DNA of 64,000 bases from the NCBI RefSeq assembly GCF_027580225.2, contig NW_027395276.1, positions 744,001 to 808,000 on the forward strand. Reading direction: 5' to 3'. Below the pieces are notes generated by a model. It was given only the letters and a program-made list of their open reading frames with translations, did not search any database and was not told the DNA's origin. The position numbers and the translations under genes were made by a program. Source of the DNA: Misgurnus anguillicaudatus (taxonomy: Eukaryota > Chordata > Actinopteri > Cypriniformes > Cobitidae). Below are positions 1 to 11,960 of the stretch, piece by piece (positions within the stretch are counted from its first letter, which is position 1; each line of letters starts with the position of its first letter).

Positions 1-902
1 AACTCTTTCATACTGCTTTATAACTTTGTGAAATTGCACTGTTTCTCGCACACTTTGACCATAATTTAGATTTCACTAAAGATAAAAAATCTCACACACG
101 GTCATCGTTTCCTTTATCGCATAGTAATGTTTTGGTCAATGACCTGCTTGAAAGTGTTTCAGTAAACAAATCTGTTGTTTGTTTTAAAATAACAATTCCT
201 AAAGATATGAAAACAAAACACAGCTGCGTGTAATGTTTTGGGGAAGGTCACACAACTCGGCCAGGAGAAAAAGTATCATCTGAACTTGCCAAGATAAACA
301 AGAAGTTCATAGATGTTGATGTTTGTAAATATTGAAGACCACCTTAAAAAAAGACCCTGACGAGCAAGACGTTTCTGGGGATTCGATATGTATGTGTTTA
401 CGATGATACAATAAAATCCAGATTGTAAAAGCAACGACAAGTTGTGTTGACACACATTCCTCCTGGTCCGTCTTTCGTGGCTGGAGATAAGGCTTCTTGT
501 TTCATGGATGATTGGCATAGAGGCAGAGAAGCGTGTAAGATGTATAAATCATATCTTTGGCACACTGGTGCATCCGTTATGTGCACTTCTCCCATGGCAA
601 TGCAGCGATAATTCATGATAGCCATGTCACATACCCCCATGATTCAGAGGTGAGCTACCAAAAGCCAAAACAAAACTAAAACAAATCGAGCAGAAAGGTG
701 TTTGACAGAGCAGAGTGATGTTTGTAGTAGAGGAACATTCAGCCCACACCGAATCCCACTGAATTCATGACAGGGGGACTTGGAGACATAAGAGAAATAT
801 CAGACAAATATCCCAACCAAACTGCTGCGTACTTTCTCAGAGTTTTCAAATCTGCAAACTCTTTAGTGGACTGTCTCAATTCAATGCCGCAGAGATCAGG
901 TA
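1..902. other. AT-rich sequence, no gene recognised
   Basis: I see no reading frame with a recognisable protein motif, no paired terminal repeats and no tRNA-like box here. Short open frames on both strands overlap one another and look like chance. Confidence 0.5.
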
Positions 903-1021
903 TTTTTGTAGGCCTACCTTGAAGTTAACGGGACAGTGGTTACCTCGCAAAAAAACATACATTTTCCCATAGACTTTTGGATTAAAAAGCAAAACATAAG
1001 CTCTGTGTTTAACAAAAGTTA

Positions 1022-1261
1022 AAGGCGGGGTGCATGATCAATGAAGGCCGATGTTCATATTTGAAATCACCTAAACAAACACGCCCCTACCCTATAGAAT
1101 CTGGACCTTCTTTTGATAGACCCACCCCACATATACGCAACCCAGGCAACGATGTTGTTTAGTAGACACGCCCCTTACTGCTGATTGGCTACAAGTGTGT
1201 TTTGGTACTCGGCCCGACTACCTTTTCCAAAGTGCTTATCAAAAATCATGCACCCCGCCTT
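1022..1261. mobile_element. 240-bp MITE nested in the 903-1940 element
   Basis: The inverted ends are AAGGCGGGGTGCATGAT at 1022-1038 and its complement at 1245-1261. It contains no coding sequence. I could not settle the target duplication, so the superfamily is open. Confidence 0.65.
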
Positions 1262-1448
1262 CAAAGACTCTTACATGTTTGGTCCAACCAGTTAATCTTC
1301 AAAGATAAATAAATAATTTATGAATTTTGACGTGTAAATGCGATGACTAGAAATATAAAGCGCCAAATTTTTACTTCTAAATTCTTAAAAGTTGTGTATC
1401 ATCTGTGCAGACGATCTTGTTGGACAAAATGTGTAAGTGTCATACAAC

Positions 1449-1819
1449 TAGGGCTGTCAAAATGATTAAATAATAATCTCAACGCGATTGTTTGACCTCA
1501 TCGCGATGATTTAAGATCACCGCAATGATTGCACATCTCTGTAAAAAACACAAGGGGGAGCTGCAGCACCTGTATAAATGAGACAGTATCAGATTAATAC
1601 GTGTTATGTGTATTGAAACTTGTACTGCCAGATAAACCTTGCAAGAGATTTAATTTAAATAATCACAACAATGTGTGAAAATTATTACATGAACAAACAA
1701 AAAATGAAATAAATGTCAAAGCAATAAAACTTCAAAGTCAAAGTCCTAACACAGGCATTTAATCGCCATAACCGTCGCAATTTTACCGTCAGCCAAAATT
1801 CATAACCATGACAGCCCAA
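1449..1819. mobile_element. hAT-type MITE (TAGGGCTGTCAAAATGA ends)
   Basis: The left end is TAGGGCTGTCAAAATGA. The right end is the degenerate complement ending ...ATGACAGCCCAA. Flanks CATACAAC (1441-1448) and CATACAGC (1820-1827) agree at 7 of 8 positions, as expected of an aged 8-bp hAT duplication. Ends of the same family bound the elements at 28225-30408 and 58983-59889. Confidence 0.7.
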
Positions 1820-2411
1820 CATACAGCACGTGTAGGTTAACACAGAGATTATTTTTTGCTATATTTGTCTTTGGAAAAATGTATGGGCTTTTTTGCGAGG
1901 AATCCAGTGTCCCGCTAACTTCCTGGTTAGCCTACAAAAATACATCATCCCTACGGCACTTTGTTGCAATGTTTAAATTTATGTTAAATTCATTTTTAAT
2001 TTTAAATTTTCTGCTAATACAAGTTTCTGCTACATTTATGGATTGAGAAATGTTGCGAGTCAAACATGCTGCTGTATATATCCGAGTCATATTTTACACC
2101 AACATCAAAAGAAAAAAAAATTATAATATTCAGAAATTATGTATGAATAGTTTCGTTGCAAAACGAGATAACCACCGTTTTTTTTTTATTGTTCAGAAAC
2201 CTCGTTTTTTGGTTGTGCATTCCAATTAATTTCAATGCAACTGCAGTTGGTTTGTTTTGATTTAAACCTTCATAACTTAAAAAATACAGTAGCACCATAA
2301 AACAAAATGATAACATAATAATAAACATGTTTTGACAAAAATGTTAAAAAATGGATTTATCTCGTTTTGCAACGAAACTCTTCAAACTCTTCAACAAACT
2401 TCATTTAGTTT

Positions 2412-2701
2412 CAGGCCTCCAGACTAACTTTTTTTCACTAGGAGCACAGGGCCCCCAGATGAAAATGTTAGGGGCGCAACCAGAAAATTTAGGGGCACAC
2501 ACTGTAAATCAACATGCTAACCAAATAATCATATTTCTACTAATTTCTGAAAGTACAATGTGCTGTTTCAAATTCAGTGTCATATCACAAAAAAATGTCA
2601 AATTTACTAGTCGGACATGTGCGACTGGATGTAAAATTCAGTGGCACACTCTCAAATTTTGGTGCCAAAATGCCACCATTTAGTGGCAGTCTGGAGCCCT
2701 G
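2412..2701. mobile_element. hAT-like MITE (CAGG-CTCCAGACT ends)
   Basis: The left end CAGGCCTCCAGACTAAC is matched at the right by GGCAGTCTGGAGCCCTG. Length (290 bp) and CAGG...CCTG termini suit a non-autonomous hAT element. A clean 8-bp duplication is not visible. The 110-codon plus-strand frame across it (2351-2683) resembles no known protein and is not called as a gene. Confidence 0.6.
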
Positions 2702-4705
2702 AGTTTAGTATAATACAATTAAGCCCATTTATACTAATATTCACACATTACACTTCTATCATTGAAATAATTACAGTAATGGTAGGCTTAAAACAGTTGA
2801 AAAGAGTTTAAATGTGTTTAACGTTTACGATAATACCACGAATCAAACGAGCATAATAGTCCTACAACTAATCTTTACGAAACTTTTATTTTTCTTTTGA
2901 TAATTGGATGAAACATGACCTTGACATATTTCAGTGAGCATCATAGCTCATTTATTTGAAGACATTTGAAGTGTGTGCTGTTAAACATATTAATAAAGAA
3001 ATCTGTCTCACATTGCATGGACAAACTTAAATTTAATCTACTACTATTATGACTTCCACATTTCCATTAACACATTCTGCCTCAATAAAATGCAAACTCA
3101 CGGCTCAACGCTCAAGACGCATATTCTCAAAACTTCATCTGTGATGACGAATTATTCACCGTCTCTTTCTTTCAACCGCATCTGAACAACATCACTCAAT
3201 TTACAATCCACAGATGGTTTATTCCAACTATGACACATTTATGGTGTGTATGTGAAAAGAGACAGTACCGTATATACTCTGCTTTGAACATCATAATTAC
3301 ATCAATTACTGCAACATGCGTAGACATTTCCTAGAGTCAGATAACTACATTTTACAGCCTAATTGTAACAAGCAAGTCTAGGCTGAAGCAAAACAAAATG
3401 ACATTTTGGGTAAGATTTAATAAATGAATTTCAGCTTCTCATTATTTGTTTGGCCACATGTACCAGAGCGGGTATGCGTGCAAGTAAAAAATCTGACAAC
3501 TTAACATGACTTTTTTTTTAAAAATCCTAAAACTTTAAAATTGCTAATTTGTATTTTATCAAAGTCAATAAATTACAAAAAGTAAAGTTTCATAAATATT
3601 TAACTTTGCAAAATAGTTTCAATGTTTTGATTTCTCAAGAACCATAAATGTGAGGGGAAAACAAATGGAAAACTTACATTAGATTTTAAAGGGTTTGTTG
3701 AAAGTTTTGTGTGATTATCCATCATTAGATGTGGAGGAAGAAAAATAACTGAGAAGATTGTTTTGTGAGGAGCTCATTGGATGTGCGGTTGGTTTTTAGC
3801 TCCAGGATTGTTCTGGGTAATGCTAAATGACTTGTGGATGGATGAGATATTTTTAGAGCGATCCACGCTCATTCCTCTACTGATGGATTGGTGACTGATC
3901 ATTTACTGAGCTAAGAGCTTGCACGTCAAGAGAAACCAAAAACCTAATTACGCCAAAGACAATGCCAAAATAAATCACTTTGGTGTTGGGAATTAACCTA
4001 AAGTTATAATACTGCAAACAATGCTCACATCTGATGGAAAATCTGCTACGTATCAGCAATTTCTTTTACTTTTTGGTATTTCTAGCTCATGAATTGCACA
4101 GCAAAGCAGACAAGCAAAAAAGGTGGAAAAAATAGCATAGTCTCTGTTTGAAGATATGTTGTGCTGCTTGTGTATAATTAATGTTTGGCACTCGAGCGTG
4201 TGATTAAATCAATTTTGTACTGAAAAGCACAGAAAAAAGAAAGACTGCGATTATGTAAAGACGTGGTTTCGATGGCATACAACCACACATGTAATTATGA
4301 TTGAACGTGTTGATCAAACCCAAAGAGCCAAAGAAGATATAGTCAAATATTGATTTCACTTTGTCGCAGTCATTTTGGCGACCAGCCCAACGCACATGCT
4401 TCATGTTCTCAGGTGCGCGGATAATCACGCCGCCTGCATTTCAAATGCTTTCAACCAGCATAACATTCACATCGCTCATCCCAAACAAGATTTCAGCGCT
4501 CTCGCCCGCAGGAGAAGTGTGGGACTGCAAAATAACACGCAGACTCGAAGCGGAACTAATTGAATTCGCAAACTAAACCAAACACACAGACACGTGCGAG
4601 GAAAGTGTCTCGCTTTCACTAAACACGTTACGTATTAAATCCCTCAATATTTCAAGGGTGTCATTTTATGAGCAGTCCAAATTGCAAAAAAGCATGTGGC
4701 CTTAC
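2702..4705. other. AT-rich non-coding DNA
   Basis: No terminal repeats, splice-framed exon or protein motif was recognised. The stretch nearest the exon (4360-4620) is less AT-rich and lacks repeat signatures, so it may contain intronic regulatory sequence, but nothing specific supports this. Confidence 0.4.
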
Positions 4706-4907
4706 CTTCTGAACATTGCAAAAAGATCACAGTTAACAAAAGTCCATGCACAAAAGGACATTTCCACAGTGAAGTAGCCATCGCAGTTAATGACAGACGA
4801 TCTCCAGACGCTGGACGATAGTTTGGACTTTAAAGGGGAATGATAAAGTATTCAGGCCACGATGTCAGCGATCAGTTGTCCTTAGAGATTCACCGATCAT
4901 CTTCCAT
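4706..4907 (-). CDS. Signal-peptide exon of an unidentified secreted or membrane protein
   Basis: Read on the minus strand, a pyrimidine-rich tract ending TGTGTTTTCAG precedes 4907, and the exon ends at 4706 before GTAAGG, so both splice sites are canonical. About 126 bases of apparent 5' leader come first. The ATG is at 4781-4779 and opens 25 codons plus one base (phase 1): MATSLWKCPFVHGLLLTVIF, then LQCSE. A short polar or basic start, a hydrophobic core (HGLLLTVIFL) and a small/polar end form a classic secretory signal peptide, so the protein should enter the ER. A signal-peptide exon ending in phase 1 is common in receptors and adhesion molecules with Ig or fibronectin domains, but 25 residues do not identify a family. 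Downstream exons must lie below position 1. The only plausible upstream exon in the window is in the CpG-rich block at 35739-36400. The exon itself is well supported; the gene identity is unknown. Confidence 0.7.
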
Positions 4908-7900
4908 CTGAAAACACATGAAAAAAATGTTTTCTTTAGTAATGTAAAAAACAGGAATTTAATACATAAATGTCCTAACTTTAATGTGCCCTGTGGAAAT
5001 ATTTACATCGTAATGCATCTTGTGTGTTTTAAACAACCAAACAGAAACTATGCCCGAGGACAATTTATTTAAATACAAACGTTATACAGTGATGTTTACT
5101 CATTATGTTTATTTTAGTCAGTCTTTCTCCAATAAATGATGTAGTAATGGGTAACTGGAATGTACACAGTGATTTCTTTACATGGTTGTTTAAACTTTTA
5201 CCATGTTGTCACTACAACAGCAGCCAAGTGCTAGTGAGATAGATATTGATCTGCAGTATCAAAGAAAAGATATAACTCGTCTACCTATACAAAAGAATTG
5301 TAATGGAATGTGAGATCCGTGTCTGGTTTTACTTTGAGCACAACATATGAAAGCAACAATCTCAAATCAATCAAACTCAAATTCTGTTTCAAAACTCCCA
5401 TCTGGTTTTGAGAAAGTATGAGAGTGGGTAGATCAATTTTCATTAAAACTTTTTTTTTTATGAAAAAATGTAGTGTAAAAATGCATTGACCAATACTATT
5501 ACTGGGTGATTTCTTACTAGTTAAAGTAAAAAAAGTGCACCATCATGCACGTCCTTGTGATGTTGTCTCTAGATATGTCTCGAGTCCCTCCTACAATGTA
5601 AGTTAATTCAATTGCATTTGTCTTTTTACGAAAATGTTTTGTTGAAGTCAAAAACGTAACCAAGTTAATTTCAGTTGAGTAAACAATCACGGGGATGTGT
5701 AAATCTAGGCTTCGGTGTCTCAAATTTAAAAGCCCAGTTTTAAAAAAAGCGCTGTTTTAAAGCATACCGTATAATTTGGATCCACCAAAAGCGTTTTGTG
5801 GTCGAGTCTCGCTTCGCTGAAACCTTTTGCCAAAGCTGAATTTCGGAAGCTGGTCTCCACAGACCTTAATGTGCCACATTAACACCGTTCAACTCAGCTT
5901 TCGGGACATGATGGATTTCATGGGAAGTCAAAAGCTATCTTTGGACCTCTGAGTGGCATTCACACGCCTATACTTGCGTTCGTAATTTCACTGTTTATGA
6001 AGATTACAGACACATCCCTCATTTCTCAACATCTCCGGCTTCTCCTCGACCCACCCTGCGGTAGATAATAATTATTTTGGCAACTGGTTTAGTCGGTAAA
6101 CTATTAAAAACACCTCTCCTTTGTGTGTGTGTGTTGTGTGTATGTTTGTGTGTGTTTGCTTTTGTTTCTCCGTTATCTCATGGGGGTGGGATGAACAGAT
6201 TCAGACTGCTTTGTCTCCTTTGGAAAAGGTTACTATTCGAGACCCTGGGGAGCCCGAGCTCATTATAACGCAACGTCAAACGCTGAAGACGGATGACATG
6301 TCAAACTCACTTTGCCCACGAATTCATACCCACTGACACGCACGCGTGCGCATACGCACGCAAACATCCACCCACCCACAAACTAAATAATACTTTCATC
6401 TTCAGGAAAGAAAAGCACTGCCCCTCCTCCTCCATCCCCACAATGCAATGGCTCAGCATGTACGGCACAGGTAGTTTGTGGTTTTGACTCATTCGCATCG
6501 CCTGCGGAATTTCGCACTTTGATGTGTGCTTCACCAAAGGTTTCTCATCATCAAGCGGCGTGATTATTTTATAATGAACCTAACTATGAACATTACGCCG
6601 TTCTCAGAGCTCAAGCGATGCTGATGAAAAGAGAAGAAGAGAAAGTTCCAACAAAACGCAGCATACAGCAGACAGAATTTAATTAAGTTTCATTAGAAAT
6701 CCAGCTGCAGGAAACGTTCGTTCCCTTTTCAGATGCATTTCAATTCGAGCAGTGGCGTCAAACAAGGACGAATCAGAGCGATGCGCAACATTAAACTAGC
6801 AGGCAGTAGGAATGTCATTTAAAGTATCTTTAAAGTCAAATTCTCCAACACATTATGTACAGGAATATTTACCATTCGAGTATCAGCACCGGACGGAAAC
6901 AGGGCTAGGATATATTTAGGCTGAATAGTTTTTCGCTTCACGCTAATACACTTAATTAACCTAATCAAAGCCTACATCTAATCGACCTTATCGCTGACTG
7001 TGTGTTTAGGTAGGAAAATCATGTGGTGCGTTGGTGAATCCTGATGGGATCAAGATTCCAAATATCCTGCAGAAAGAGCACACAGCCGTGCCAATCCCCA
7101 AACAGGGTGTCTCGAGTGTGGTGTTGATCTGTACTTCGGTAATCGTCGATCATGGATATAACTCGCCGGAAAATCCTGTACCCTGCTGAGTTTGCCGAGA
7201 CGCTGATCCTGGCAGACGGGAGGCGAGGAGGAGTGGGTGGGGGGCTCACGAAAAGTGAGGGACTGCACCGTCTGCCCGACATGGTTTATTTCTCTTCATT
7301 ATAGTGCGCAAACTCTCACCCTGCTGAGGAACATGTTCGCTTTATGTCTGGAGGCTTAAATCGCAGGAGCCGACCATTATCATCCTCCTAAACACCATTT
7401 TGTTTGGCAGATTTCGGACTGGATTTGTTCTGACTTGAAATAAAAGGATTAAGCGATTAGCATTAGAGCTTTGCGCCATTCCTTTCCGAGACATCATATT
7501 TTTTGCAAAAGCAGAGATCAGGAATCCGGGAGAGTTTCTGCTTTCGCATGAATGAAATAACTGCTTTTTTGATCATTCAAGCTATTTCATATCCCTGGCA
7601 ATGCACCATTTCTAGGTTTCCATAAAGGCTCCATGGGGGTAAAATATGATCCGTCATGAATAAGAGCCATTTATTTTACTCATTTTCTCGTTGTTTGTCA
7701 AGATTAAAAAAACAACAATACGCTTTATATCTCATGACAAATCCCCTCTAGTCATCTAGACAAGATGACAGATGCCATCATTATAGCAAAGGGTAAAAAT
7801 GAGTGTGCACTTCAAATTTCCCATGTTATCAGAGTGGAAAGAGGGCAATTAAATTATAATTAAAATGAATGGGTGGGAAAAAACGGCAGCTAGGAAGCCT

Positions 7901-9890
7901 TAATGTTAAATATGGCTCTGTTTGTGAATGTGAGATTCATCACAGCACTCCCGGCTTCCTTTCGGAGACTGGGGAGGTGACTGCTGGAAGAATAGCCAAG
8001 AAGGAGTTTCTAAGACAGAAAGCAATTGAATGAATGAGAAAGAAAAGAATGGGAGAGAAAAAGAAAAGGACGGGCGGGTCACACAGGAAGATTGACAGCT
8101 AGTGAGTCTTGCTTGACCTCTCAGGGTTCGCCTTCAAGTATTCTTGACAGCCTTAAAGAGAAAAACATAAAAGAGCTGGAATGTTAATTTATTTTCAATT
8201 GTCAGGGCCAAGATGGGAGAAAATAAAGTATGCATACATACATGCATAGTAATTGAGGCGAACACAAATGAAACATAAAGCTGCATCCAAGTGCAAGCTC
8301 AAATGAAGCTAGATGGTGCTTTTTTTATTTTGGAGACCACTTACACCACTATGCATAGATTATAAAATCAGTAAAACTAATTTAACCACAGCAAGATAAT
8401 AGCTTCAGATGTGAAAGGACAAAGATACTATCCAAAAAGCAAGTCTAACAATTTTTGGCATTCTAGAGAGTGTTTATGTGATCAAACAAGAACTGTCTAC
8501 AAATCTTTAACTACCAAAAGATAGCATTACATTTAAAAAGACAGATAATCAAAATAGCTCTCTGTTACATCACAAAATATCCAGGCAGGCAATTTCATAA
8601 AACGAAGATATGCTTTCTGGGTAATTATCAAGCACACAGATGTGCATGGAGAGGTGCAGAGCAGCCTAGAGGAGATCTCCGACATTCTCACCGGAAGCCT
8701 CTCCGAGGCATTGCACTTTGTGATGACAATCCCTGACAAGACTACAGCAGGCTGGGTCTCCCCCTCGAGGATTTAATGTCATTTTCTCGGCTACGGCGAC
8801 GTTACGAACTTGTCACAAGTACGAGGGAGACAGCCACTGGATGCCCATGGCAGGTGGGGTGTCAACACCAGGCGAAAATGCTGAAAAGTATCGAAATGCG
8901 GGTAAAGGTGCAGAAATGGTGTCACAAAGCTCAGGTGTCAATCAGCGAGCCAATGATCTCACCTCAGATTTTTCTGCATGGAAAGATTCATGTCAGCATG
9001 TCGGCTTTCTATCCACGCAGACTGATTAAATGGCAGGACGTTTTTTTCGGAGCCAATTTCAGCACTAGCTAAGCCATGGGCTTAATTTTTATTCTCTTCT
9101 CAGTTTCGTTGTTTTTATTAACATTGGGTTCCCTATCGTCTAAGTAATGTGAAAATCTCCAGCATAGCCAGAGCGATTTGTTCGGGTTAGCAGATCTTAC
9201 AGAGAAGTCATAATAAGGCATGTTAATGCCCTACGACCGATAATCTTTGTGTTGAACTCAGAAATGACTCAAACATCCATTCATTAAAAAGAAATATTCT
9301 TTTGTGTGCGATACTGTAATTCTTCTCAGTGTCAGATCCCTGAATCATTTGCTTTTTATTAAAAAAATCAAAACAAAATTTTCTCTTTAATGCCTGCTTT
9401 TTTTATCATGGATTGAACTGTAAGGCGCCCACAGCGACCCATTCCTCCACATACTTCAGTTGTTCCCTCACATTTCACCATATAGAAGAGAAAATGCAGT
9501 TGGCTTGACAACCACACATTAACTATGAACAGAATAGGCTGTAATGTGTCCTATCAGTCAACTGGTGAGTGAATAGAGAGTACCCACAGATCAACAGTTA
9601 AACACCCCGCAGGCCTAAACTACCATATTTATTCAGTTTGCTTCACACAATTACATGGTGCCATTCACAGCTACACCTGAGCACTTGGCATGGAATCGGG
9701 ACACCAAGAGAAAGCAATTACGATAGACTTTCAAAACATAATCTTGAGGTTGTTTATGGACATTGGTAAAATAAATTGTAATGTGGCCTGAAAAAATAAC
9801 CAAAACCAGAGGGGCCCTTTGGTGGATTACGCTTGGCTATAAAATTTATTTATTCTTAGTTGATCTCAATTGGATTTGGTTAAAATCTAA
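4908..9890. other. Single-copy-looking DNA (putative intron 1), possible conserved non-coding elements
   Basis: This is the longest stretch without recognisable transposon ends. Segments around 5760-6800, 6900-7560, 7560-8230 and 8600-9070 have more balanced composition than the surrounding AT-rich DNA. The segment near 7800-7900 contains several ATTA/TAAT cores of the kind homeodomain proteins bind. Short GT-rich runs occur near 6121-6165. Overlapping frames at 7019-7282 show no protein motif. Regulatory function is only a suggestion from composition and position. Confidence 0.35.
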
Positions 9891-10193
9891 CATTGCTTAT
9901 AACACAGTCTGTTGAATGCTTGAATCTGATTGGCTGAGAAATGTTCCATGGTTGTTGATTATTTTTCTTTATTACACGGCTCTCTGGAATGCTTGATTCT
10001 GATTGGTCAGTTGAGACATTTGCAGGTTTGTTCTTTTCAAATAATAACCGCTCCAAAGTAATAACACATAGCCGGTACTACTTGTATGTTTTAAATCCCT
10101 CCGCGCCAACAAAGATTACTGTTTGGCGCCATCTTGTGACAAACACTGGACAACCACAATTAAGAATGGAAAAAGTTTGACATTCATTTTAAC

Positions 10194-10453
10194 ATGTACG
10201 GAAAAAACAAAACATTTAAACAGTGGATAGAAGAACGAACAACGACAAGACACAGAGAGCTTACTGAGACTGAACTTGACAAAATAGAGCATGACAGCTA
10301 CGAAGCCAACACTCAAAAAAATACAGAATGGGCATTAAAACTTCTCAAAGACTGGCTAAAAGAGAAAAAAATGGAGACAGACAAGTAGCAGAAGATCTTA
10401 ATAAGGTATTACAATCATTTTATGCATCTGTGCAAAGTTTCGCGGAAGGATGA
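10194..10453 (+). pseudogene. Frameshifted N-terminal fragment of a Crypton/DUF3504-like recombinase
   Basis: A plus-strand frame from 10194 gives a basic peptide that includes NTQKNTEWALKLLKDWL and ends at TAG 10386-10388. Moving to the frame that starts at 10382 (CAA) continues with QVAEDLNKVLQSFYASVQS before TGA at 10451-10453. The pair (N-T-x(4)-T-x-W-A-x(3)-L...W, then DLNKVL-x(2)-FYA-x-V) is the pattern I associate with the N-terminal region of DUF3504/Crypton-type proteins of animals (the QRICH1, KIAA1958 and ZMYM group), which derive from tyrosine-recombinase transposons. No catalytic part is present. The fragment therefore looks like a truncated, frameshifted remnant. It lies between simple AT-rich DNA and a long hairpin at 10541-10688. 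Family assignment is from pattern memory only. Confidence 0.5.
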
Positions 10454-10540
10454 AAATGTTAATTTAAAACAAATATGCCAATAAAATGTTTCAAATTCAT
10501 ATTCATGTCCAGTTTTTTTCTTATGTGGCAAGTAGCCGTG

Positions 10541-10688
10541 TAATAAGCGGGATAATGTAGAGGCAGCCGGTAGTTATCGGGTAAATAAGCCCCTTCAGTG
10601 TGAAACAAGACCCTCCGCTTCGCGTCGGGTCCTGATCACACTGTCGGGGCTTATTTCCCGATAACTACCGGCTGCCTCTACATTATCC
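10541..10688. repeat. Long palindrome (about 70-bp arms)
   Basis: The left arm (GGGATAATGTAGAGGCAGCC, then the GGTAGTTATCGGG segment and TAAGCCCC) is repeated as its complement, ending CTGCCTCTACATTATCCC near 10688, with a short GC-rich loop. Single-stranded DNA or RNA would form a strong hairpin. It probably belongs to the same mobile unit as the recombinase fragment just upstream. Confidence 0.7.
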
Positions 10689-10749
10689 CTTACGTAAACC
10701 ACACACCTAACTTGTCGAATGTCTCAAAAATAGGCATCAGAGCAATGTT

Positions 10750-11257
10750 TGTCGTAACCGTGGTATAAGCGGAATAATTGACTCCGGACCTTTGAATTAT
10801 TCGAAAATAATGCACAACCGCTTCGCATTGTGCCGCATTACCACCTTGGGTGTGCATTATTTTCTTATAATTCAATGGCCCGTCATCAATAACTCCTAAC
10901 ATAAAAGTCTAATACATTTTCTATTTCAATAATCGGCAGGCCACCTGCACTACCATGTTAAAGACCTCTGACCTTGAAGAAATTTGGGTGCACAATTATG
11001 ATACTATGACATAAAATGGTTGTGCAGAACAATTGCATCTCTCAGCCTAACACAACATAATAATAATGACGACAGAATCATGCGTGTAATTCATGTTTCT
11101 GTGCTGCCACAGACAATAAAGTCTCGCTGCACAAACCTGTCGCCTCATAAAACTGCTTAATGAGCGTTGTTTTCTTGCAACTTTTATAGCCATTCTTCAC
11201 TGTGGACTTTGTGCAAAACATGCAAAGTATGCATAAAACAGGATTCTTCGTTAACTT
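10750..11257. repeat. Second imperfect inverted repeat and flanking AT-rich DNA
   Basis: AATAATTGACTCCGG... and ...TTATAATTCAATGGCCCGTCATC around 10775-10890 pair imperfectly, with TTCGAAAATAATGCACAACC opposite TGTGCATTATTTTCTTAT. This is the kind of foldback seen at the ends of decayed fish DNA transposons. Nothing else is recognised up to 11257. Confidence 0.4.
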
Positions 11258-11960
11258 CAAATTCATGGACCTTTCAAGGACTTTCCAGGTCCAATACTCT
11301 CCAATTCAAGGAATAAATGTGGGGAAACATTTCAAGTGAGAGCAAGGTTACATTGTGTTACCTTTTAAGATACATTGTTACAGTTCCCTTTTGAGGGAAC
11401 TCGCGCTGCGTCACTTCGGTGACACTTTGGGGACGCCACAGGGGTAAGTGCGTCTGAATGTGTATATAAAATTCAACCAATGGTGAGGCTTAACAACAAA
11501 GACAGGGAGACGTGGGAGCCAGGAAGTATATCGCCATCTGAAATATTGCCGAAGACGGCGTTACAGGGACGCAGGAAGTATGGCAAGGGAGACGCAGCAC
11601 CTTGTTCCCTTCTCAGGGAACAACAGTTACATACGTAACCCGAGACGTTTTCATGTGTCAAACACAACTATGCAAAAAAGCATTTTGGTATGAATCAACA
11701 TTCGCATACAGAAGATATAAGCATTTAAAGAGAACAATTTAGCACGTGTGCTTAAACAGCCTAGAATTTTTATGATATTATCCTATACAACACAGTGAAT
11801 ATATGGATTTTTTTATAGAAAACTTCTTGCATAAAATAGATTCAAGCACTTTTCATGACCTGTATCTATGCATGTATATTTTCAAAAACTTCCCTGGGCC
11901 TTGGATTTTTCCCCCCAGATTCCAAACTTTCAAGGATTTCAAGGACCCGTGGGAACCCTG
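11258..11960. mobile_element. hAT-like element (CAGGGTTCCCACGG end), left terminus lost, carrying a nested repeat
   Basis: The right end on the minus strand reads CAGGGTTCCCACGGGTCCTT followed by GAAATCCTTGAAAGT. The left side keeps only the subterminal motif with TCAAGGACTTTCCAGGTCC. The pairing suggests one old hAT-type element, with the 11375-11642 repeat inserted in its middle. Confidence 0.45.
11375..11642. repeat. Dispersed fish repeat with TTCCCT..AGGGAA terminal hairpins
   Basis: Both ends carry small hairpins: TTCCCTTTTGAGGGAA near 11384 and TTCCCTTCTCAGGGAA near 11605, the latter followed by GTTACATACGTAAC. The GC-rich body includes ...GCGCTGCGTCACTTCGGTGAC and an ACCAATGG box. The layout matches a repeat I recall as common in cyprinid genomes. 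No protein is encoded. Confidence 0.5.

Larger units (their letters stand above)
903..1940. mobile_element. TIR DNA transposon (about 1.04 kb), TA-flanked, host for two nested elements
   Basis: The ends are long, imperfect inverted repeats: the left arm runs from TTTTTGTAGGCCTACC through the poly-A stretch near 955, and the right arm from about 1875 to GGTTAGCCTACAAAAA at 1940. TA dinucleotides flank both ends (901-902 and 1941-1942), as in Tc1/mariner-type insertion. No coding remnant is visible. The interior is largely occupied by two younger elements (1022-1261 and 1449-1819). Confidence 0.7.
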
